Source: CBDHDN01 sp965261585
GTDB lineage: Bacteria; Pseudomonadota; Alphaproteobacteria; UBA6615
Direction: 5' to 3'
DNA length: 49,731 bases
Assembly: GCA_965261585.1 (NCBI GenBank)
Contig: CBDHDN010000025.1
Location: forward strand, 1 to 49,731
The translations under genes were made by a program, and so were the position numbers. The notes beneath the pieces are model-generated. The model was not told where the DNA came from. It made no database searches and was given only the letters and a program-made list of their open reading frames with translations. Within the stretch, counting starts at the first letter, position 1. Every line of letters starts with the position of its first letter. This document shows positions 45,263-49,731 of the stretch, in pieces.

Positions 45263-45583
45263 TCAGCGCAGGCTCGAGCCCAGGATGACGACCTCGTCTC
45301 GGTGGCCGACGCCCAGCATGACCCGGGCGCGCTCTTCCAACATGTCCGGGTCCAAATTGTCCGGCCGCAGCAGCGACACACGGTGGGCCAGACGGTCGCG
45401 TGTCGCCCGCGTCTCGGCATGCACAATCTGGGCCGCGCGCAGCTGTGCCGACAGCTGCAGATAGGCGAGCAGACCGTGGTCGCCCTGGATCATGTGGTAG
45501 GCGAAGTAGCCGAACAGCAGCGTGCCCAGGGCCGGCGCAACTGCCAGACGCGCGCAGGCGCGAATATCGGACAACACGGACAT
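45263..45583 (-). CDS. ftsB: Septum-formation protein FtsB/DivIC family
   Basis: 106 residues. One N-terminal membrane helix (APALGTLLFGYFAYHMI) followed by a coiled coil (LSAQLRAAQIVHAETRATRD, LAHRVSLLRPDNLDPDMLEE) and the conserved ARVMLGVGHRDEVVIL end. It is part of the FtsQ-FtsL-FtsB complex of the divisome. The gene between eno and pdhA is typical for alphaproteobacteria. Intact. Confidence 0.88.
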   Translation of the reverse strand: MSVLSDIRACARLAVAPALGTLLFGYFAYHMIQGDHGLLAYLQLSAQLRAAQIVHAETRATRDRLAHRVSLLRPDNLDPDMLEERARVMLGVGHRDEVVILGSSLR

Positions 45584-45632
45584 CGGGCACAGACCGAATC
45601 ACACGGGCCTCGCGCCTGTCAAGCTTGCCCTC

Positions 45633-46212
45633 TTACGCAGCGCGGCCGTGCGGTTCGGTGAAGTCGACGATGGGGCCGACGGGGACGATGCCCAGGGGGT
45701 TGCGCAGCGCGCTCATGGAGTAGTAGCCGCGCTTGTAGACGTCCAGGTCGACGGTCTCGGCGATGCCGGCTGTCTGATAGGCGCGCGCGCGTGTAGGCCC
45801 ACAGGTGGGGGTAGTCCATGAGGCGGCGCAGGTTGCACTTGAAGGCGCCGTAGTAGGCGACGTCGAAGCGCACCAGCGTCGGAAACAGGCGTCAGTCGGC
45901 CTCAGTGGCCGTGTCGCCGACAAGATAGCGCGTCGTCGCCAGCCGCGCCTCGAGCCAGTCCAGCGTCGCGAACAAGGCGTCGACGGCCTCGTCATAGGCC
46001 GCCTGGGTGCGAGCAAAGCCGGCCCGGTAGACGCCGTTGTTGACCGTGGCGTAGACGCGCTCGTTGACGGCGTCGATCTCGGCGCGCCGGTCGGCCGGGT
46101 AGTAGTCGGTGTCGTTCGCGGCAAACGCAGCGAACGCGGCGTTGAACATGCGGATGATCTCGGCGGACTCGTTGCTGACGATCACCGCGCGCTCCTTGTC
46201 CCACAGCACGGG
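45633..46212 (-). pseudogene. Glutathionyl-hydroquinone reductase (YqjG/PcpF family), multiply broken
   Basis: Recognisable pieces: PVLWDKERAVIVSNESAEII, YATVNNGVYRAGFARTQAAY, LDWLEARLATTRYLVGDTAT, RFDVAYYGAFKCNLRRLMDY, then YQTAGIAETVDLDVYKRGYY and NPLGIVPVGPIVDF. A TGA at 45892-45894 replaces Trp (TEAD-W-RLF); an alternating GC tract near 45,782-45,790 carries a frameshift; and the N-terminal ~90 residues are lost where the gene joins an IS630 fragment. It is dead. Confidence 0.88.
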
Positions 46213-46970
46213 GGGCGAGACGACCCACTGGACCGGCCGCGCGGTGGCCGAGGTCGTCGGCATCTCCCTGCGCTCGGTTCAGCGCATCTGGCAAGGCCAC
46301 CGTTTGCAGCCGCACCGCATCCGCACCTTCAAGCGCTCCAACGACCCCGCCTTCGCCGAGAAGGTCGAGGACATCGTCGGCCGCTACATGGATCCGCCCA
46401 GCCATGCCGTGGTGCTGTCGATCGATGAGAAAAGCCAGATCCAGGCCCTCGACCGGACCCAGCCAGGGCTGCCGATGAAACCCGGCAAGTGCGGCACCAT
46501 GACCCACGACTACAAGCGAAACGGCACGACCACCTTGTTCGCCGCGCTCAGCGTCCTCGACGGCGCCGTCATCGGCCGCAACATGCAGCGACATCGCCAT
46601 CAGGAGTTCATCCGCTTCCTCGGCGCGATCGAGCGCCAAGTGCCGGCCGGCAAGGTCATCCACGTCATCCTCGACAACTAACGCCGCCCACAAGCATCCC
46701 AAGGTCCGCGCCTGGCTGGCGCGTCATCCCCGATGGGTGTTCCACTTCACCCCAACCTCCGCCTCCTGGCTCAACGCCGTCGAGGGCTTCTTCTCTGTCC
46801 TCACGCGCCGGCGGCTCAAGCGCGGCACCTTCCACTCGATAGTCGACCTCCAGGCCGCCATCAACCGCTACATTGACGAGCACAACAATGATCCCAAGCC
46901 CTTCGTCTGGACCAAATCCGCAGACACCATCCTCGCCAAACTTCACCGCCTGCCTGTACCTTCTGTCTGA
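46213..46970 (+). pseudogene. IS630-B transposase fragment
   Basis: DDE transposase C-terminal two thirds: VGISLRSVQRIWQGHRLQPH, VVLSIDEKSQIQALDRTQPG (first Asp), TMTHDYKRNGTTTLFAALSV, VIHVILDN (second Asp), then after one extra A at about 46,680 AAHKHPKVRAWLARHPRWVF, TPTSASWLNAVEGFFSVLTR (Glu). The N-terminal DNA-binding part is missing and the frame is broken in the core, so it is inactive. Confidence 0.88.
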
Positions 46971-46980
46971 GTCAGTGCAC
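46213..46980 (+). mobile_element. 5'-truncated IS630-family element (IS630-B remnant)
   Basis: Starts inside the transposase gene (THWTGRAVAEVVGI) at the broken yqjG and ends at TA 46981-46982 with the terminal repeat CTGTCTGAGTCAGTGCAC. The TA lies in the TAG stop codon of eno, with the element's last base supplying the final G. The end is the same as that of the MITE in adh1. No left inverted repeat is left. Confidence 0.87.
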
Positions 46981-48257
46981 TAGCTGCGCAGGACGGCGTG
47001 GCCAGCGTAGTGCGCTGCCGGGCCGAGGTCCTCCTCGATGCGCAGCAGCTGGTTGTACTTGGCCAGGCGGTCGGAGCGGCTGAGCGAGCCGGTCTTGATC
47101 TGGCCGCAGTTCGTGGCGACCGCCAAATCGGCGATCGTCGCATCCTCGGTCTCGCCCGAGCGGTGCGACATGACGGCCGTGTAGGCCGCCTTGTGCGCCG
47201 CCTCGACGGCCGCGAGCGTCTCCGTCAGCGTGCCGATCTGGTTCACCTTGACGAGGATCGAGTTGGCGACGCCGCGGGCGATGCCGTCGGCGAGCCGCGC
47301 CGGGTTGGTGACGAACACGTCGTCGCCGACGAGCTGGATGCGCCCGCCGAGGGCGTCGGTCAGGCCGCGCCAACCGTCCCAATCGTCCTCGGCCATGCCG
47401 TCCTCGATCGAGATGATCGGGTAGCGGGCGCACAGATCCTCGTAGAATCGCACCATCTCGTCGGCCCCGAGCGTCTTGCCCTCACCAGCCATCTCGTACT
47501 TGCCGTCGCGATGGAATTCGGTCGCGGCCGCATCGAGGGCGAGATGCACATCGTCGCCGGGCTGGTAGCCTGCCGCCTCGATCGATTTCATGATAAAGCC
47601 GAGGGCCGCGTCGGCGCTCGCCAGGTTCGGCGCGAAGCCGCCCTCGTCGCCGACGTTCGTATTGTGGCCGGCGCCGGCCAGCTGGGCCTTCAGGGCTTGG
47701 AAGATCTCGGCGCCCGTGCGCAGGCCTTCGGCAAACGTGGGCGCCGCGACCGGCATGACCATGAACTCCTGGATGTCGATCGGGTTGTCGGCGTGCTGGC
47801 CGCCATTGACGATGTTCATCATCGGCACCGGCAGCGTCCGCGCGGCGACGCCGCCGACATAGCGGTAGAGCGGCAGCCCGGCCTCGAGCGCCGCCGCCTT
47901 GGCCACCGCCAGCGAGACGCCGAGGATCGCGTTGGCGCCGAGCCGCCCCTTGTTGTCCGTGCCGTCGAGGGCGATCATCGTGCGGTCGATGTGGACCTGG
48001 GCGTCCGGGTCGAGGCCGACGATGGCATCGAAGATCTCGCCGTTGACGGCGTCGATGGCCTGGCGCACGCCCTTGCCGCCATAGCGCGCCTTGTCGCCGT
48101 CGCGCATCTCGACCGCCTCGTGGGCCCCGGTCGAGGCGCCCGAAGGCACCGCGGTGCGGCCGATCGCGCCGCTCTCCAGCGTCACGTCGACCTCGACCGT
48201 CGGATTGCCGCGACTGTCCAGCACCTCGCGGCCGTGAATGTCCGTGATCGCGCTCAT
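46980..48257 (-). CDS. eno: Enolase (phosphopyruvate hydratase)
   Basis: 425 residues from ATG 48257. Converts 2-phosphoglycerate to phosphoenolpyruvate. Conserved blocks: REVLDSRGNPTVEVDV at the N-terminus, PMMNIVNGGQHADNPIDIQE near residue 155, GDEGGFAPNL, ISIEDGMAEDDWDG (metal Asp/Glu), QLVGDDVFVTN, VKVNQIGTLTE (catalytic Lys) and MSHRSGETED. Two alternative upstream starts are weaker. The TAG stop is at an IS630 insertion site (see findings). Gene intact. Confidence 0.97.
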   Translation of the reverse strand: MSAITDIHGREVLDSRGNPTVEVDVTLESGAIGRTAVPSGASTGAHEAVEMRDGDKARYGGKGVRQAIDAVNGEIFDAIVGLDPDAQVHIDRTMIALDGTDNKGRLGANAILGVSLAVAKAAALEAGLPLYRYVGGVAARTLPVPMMNIVNGGQHADNPIDIQEFMVMPVAAPTFAEGLRTGAEIFQALKAQLAGAGHNTNVGDEGGFAPNLASADAALGFIMKSIEAAGYQPGDDVHLALDAAATEFHRDGKYEMAGEGKTLGADEMVRFYEDLCARYPIISIEDGMAEDDWDGWRGLTDALGGRIQLVGDDVFVTNPARLADGIARGVANSILVKVNQIGTLTETLAAVEAAHKAAYTAVMSHRSGETEDATIADLAVATNCGQIKTGSLSRSDRLAKYNQLLRIEEDLGPAAHYAGHAVLRS

Positions 48258-48283
48258 CTCAACTGCACTCCGTACAAGAGGAC

Positions 48284-48416
48284 TGAACCACAGGGACACA
48301 CAGACACAGAGATAATGGAGTCGAACCGCGCCGACATCCTGAAGGATGCATCCAAAGTCATTCTCTAGGCTCGGTGCTTCCTCTGTGTCTCTGTGTCGCT
48401 GTGTCGCTGTGGTTCA
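48284..48416. repeat. GTGTCTCTGTGG-type inverted repeat enclosing a 17-codon ORF
   Basis: Left arm TGAACCACAGGGACACACAG-ACACAGAGA (48284-48312) and right arm CTCTGTGTCTCTGTGTCGCT-GTGTCGCTGTGGTTCA (48381-48416) are related inverted repeats. Between them ATG 48315 opens a short frame MESNRADILKDASKVIL ended by TAG. It lies between eno and kdsA. Repeats of this kind (ACCACAGAGACACAGAG) are found scattered in many genomes; the small frame looks like a stub. Confidence 0.75.
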
Positions 48417-48418
48417 AA

Positions 48419-49276
48419 TCATTGCCCGCGGAACGGCGCCAGCGCCAGCGGCCGCGCCTTGGCGACCCGGTCCAGCTCGAGCAGCGTCGCGAGCAGGTCC
48501 GGCATGGCCGCAAGCGGCACCATGTTCTGGCCGTCGCTGGGGGCGTTGTCGGGATCCCGGTGCGTCTCCATGAACACGGCGGCAACGCCGACGGCGACGG
48601 CGGCACGCGCCAGCACCGGCACGAACTCGCGCTGGCCGCCGCTCGTCGTGCCCTGGCCGCCGGGTTGCTGCACCGAATGGGTCGCATCGAAGACGACGGG
48701 GCAGCCGGTCTCGGCCGCCATGATCGGCAGGCCGCGCATATCGGAGACCAGGGTGTTGTAGCCGAACGTGGCGCCGCGCTCGCACACGAGCACTGAGTCG
48801 TTGCCGGCGTCGCGTACCTTGGCGACGACGTGTCGCATGTCCCAGGGCGCCAGGAACTGGCCCTTCTTGATGTGCAGCGCCCGGCCGGTCGCCGCGGCGG
48901 CGATCAGCAGATCGGTCTGCCGGCAAAGGAACGCCGGGATCTGCAGCACGTCGACGGCTTCGGCGACCGGCGCGCACTGCTGTGGGGTGTGCACGTCGGT
49001 CAGCACCGGGCAGCCGACACTCTCGCGCACCTCGGCCAGGATCGGCAGGCTCTCGTTCATGCCGAGGCCGCGCGGGCTGTCGCTGGCGGTGCGGTTCGCC
49101 TTGTCGAAGCTGGTCTTGTAGATCAGGCCGATGCCGAGCGAGGCGGTCAGCTCGCTCAGCGCATGGCTCATCTCCAGCGCGTGTTGCCGCGATTCCAGCG
49201 CGCACGGGCCGGCGATCAGTGCCAGCGGCCGGTCGTTGCCGACGTCCAGCGCGCCGATCCGAACCGAGCGTGTCAT
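48419..49276 (-). CDS. kdsA: 3-deoxy-8-phosphooctulonate (KDO-8-P) synthase
   Basis: 285 residues from ATG 49276 (MTRSVRIGALDVG). Condenses PEP with arabinose 5-phosphate for lipopolysaccharide core. DAHP-synthase-like barrel: LIAGPCALESRQHALEMSHA, IYKTSFDKANRTASDSPRGL, VLTDVHTPQQCAPVAEAVDV, IKKGQFLAPWDM, FDATHSVQQPGGQGTTSGG and AVFMETHRDPDNAPSDGQNM. ATG 49276 is preferred to the upstream start 49309, which adds a non-conserved stretch. Confidence 0.96.
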   Translation of the reverse strand: MTRSVRIGALDVGNDRPLALIAGPCALESRQHALEMSHALSELTASLGIGLIYKTSFDKANRTASDSPRGLGMNESLPILAEVRESVGCPVLTDVHTPQQCAPVAEAVDVLQIPAFLCRQTDLLIAAAATGRALHIKKGQFLAPWDMRHVVAKVRDAGNDSVLVCERGATFGYNTLVSDMRGLPIMAAETGCPVVFDATHSVQQPGGQGTTSGGQREFVPVLARAAVAVGVAAVFMETHRDPDNAPSDGQNMVPLAAMPDLLATLLELDRVAKARPLALAPFRGQ

Positions 49277-49323
49277 GGCTCGGCCACGTGTTGGGACTGG
49301 GTGCCACACGTCATTGGCCGAGC

Positions 49324-49731
49324 CTACACGAGCCGCGATTGTTTGAGTGCGGCGGCGACGAACGAAGTGAACAGCGGGTGCGGATCGAACGGGCGCGACT
49401 TGAGTTCCGGGTGGAACTGAACGCCGATGAACCAGGGGTGGTCAGCCAGCTCGACGATCTCGGGCAGTTGGCCGTCCGGCGACTGGCCCGAGACGTGCAG
49501 GCCAGCGGCCTCGAGCGCGGCCTTGTAGTTCACGTTGACCTCATAGCGGTGGCGGTGGCGTTCGCTGATTTCGCGCGCATCGTAAATGGCAGCGACGGCG
49601 CTCTCCGCTGCCAGGAGCGCGGGATAGACGCCGAGGCGCATGGTGCCGCCGAGGTCGTCGTCGCTGCCGCGCCGCTCCAGCGTGTTGTCGCGGACCCACT
49701 CCGTCATCAGCCCGACGACCGGATGAGCGCA
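49324..49731 (-). CDS. pyrG: CTP synthase, C-terminal part (cut by the window edge)
   Basis: The visible end of the glutamine-amidotransferase domain: VVGLMTEW, GTMRLGVYPALLAAESAVAA, ISERHRHRYEVNVNYKAALE, IVELADHPWFIGVQFHPELK with the catalytic His/Glu of the GATase triad, ending in KQSRLV. CTP synthase makes CTP from UTP and glutamine. It heads the pyrG-kdsA-eno run typical of alphaproteobacteria. Confidence 0.95.
   Translation of the reverse strand, partial: CAHPVVGLMTEWVRDNTLERRGSDDDLGGTMRLGVYPALLAAESAVAAIYDAREISERHRHRYEVNVNYKAALEAAGLHVSGQSPDGQLPEIVELADHPWFIGVQFHPELKSRPFDPHPLFTSFVAAALKQSRLV

Noticed and set aside
8993..45894. TGA read as Trp (as in Hodgkinia, another GC-rich alphaproteobacterium)
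   Set aside because: TGA occurs at expected Trp positions in the IS630-A transposase and yqjG, but TGA also closes intact genes such as hfq, lipA and ntrY at the expected ends, and these two genes carry other lesions.
48284..48416. CRISPR array
   Set aside because: Short GTGTC units are degenerate and lack equal spacers.

Overview
The window looks like a high-GC alphaproteobacterial chromosome, most like the Rhodospirillales. The evidence is the Tad/Flp pilus locus, the run dusB-ntrB-ntrC-ntrY-ntrX-trkA-dat-hfq-hflX-mazG, and the run pyrG-kdsA-eno-ftsB-pdhA-pdhB-pdhC-lpd-lipA-coq10 with an E1-beta subunit that carries its own lipoyl domain. Nearly all core genes lie on the minus strand. No rRNA, tRNA or CRISPR array was seen. 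Layout from left to right: (1) 1-7,170, Tad pilus operon flp-cpaA-cpaB-cpaC-cpaD-cpaE-cpaF, with a tandem duplication of flp plus part of cpaA. (2) 7,282-16,240, mazG, an IS630 element, a beta-hydroxyacid dehydrogenase, two YeeE/YedE halves, an inositol monophosphatase-family protein, hflX, hfq, dat and trkA. (3) 16,300-21,470, an accessory island with a broken phage-type lysozyme, IS3-type copy 1 and two broken iron-type alcohol dehydrogenases, one carrying a 103-bp MITE. (4) 21,484-28,793, ntrX-ntrY-ntrC-ntrB-dusB (nitrogen two-component regulation and tRNA dihydrouridine synthase). (5) 28,880-32,140, an island of phage-like and lipoprotein paralogues with rearranged fragments. (6) 32,137-34,141, a CcsA-like protein, pgpA and the cinA C-terminal domain. 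(7) 34,240-37,910, an island with a GST, a broken ECF sigma factor and a small gene split by IS3-type copy 2. (8) 37,995-45,583, coq10/ratA-lipA-lpd-pdhC-pdhB-pdhA-ftsB. (9) 45,630-46,980, a broken glutathionyl-hydroquinone reductase fused to a 5'-truncated IS630. (10) 46,980-49,731, eno-kdsA-pyrG. The most striking property is the density of lesions. Single-base indels, dinucleotide-tract changes, nonsense codons and insertions interrupt cpaF, cpaE, cpaB, flp1, both alcohol dehydrogenases, the lysozyme, dusB, the ECF sigma factor, lpd (twice), pdhC, pdhA, yqjG and several transposases, while their neighbours remain intact. Most indels sit in short homopolymers, so poor sequence quality can explain part of this. 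In-frame nonsense codons at Trp or Gln positions, an apparent 11-nt deletion in lpd and several clean mobile-element insertions look instead like real early genome decay with IS expansion. The mobile elements have clear rules. The IS630-type elements and their MITE all sit at CTAG, twice exactly in a TAG stop codon that the insertion rebuilds. Both IS3-type copies are 1,414 bp and are flanked by 14-bp direct repeats, unusually long for that family. A perfect 40-bp inverted repeat of G/C-run elements lies between pdhC and lpd.
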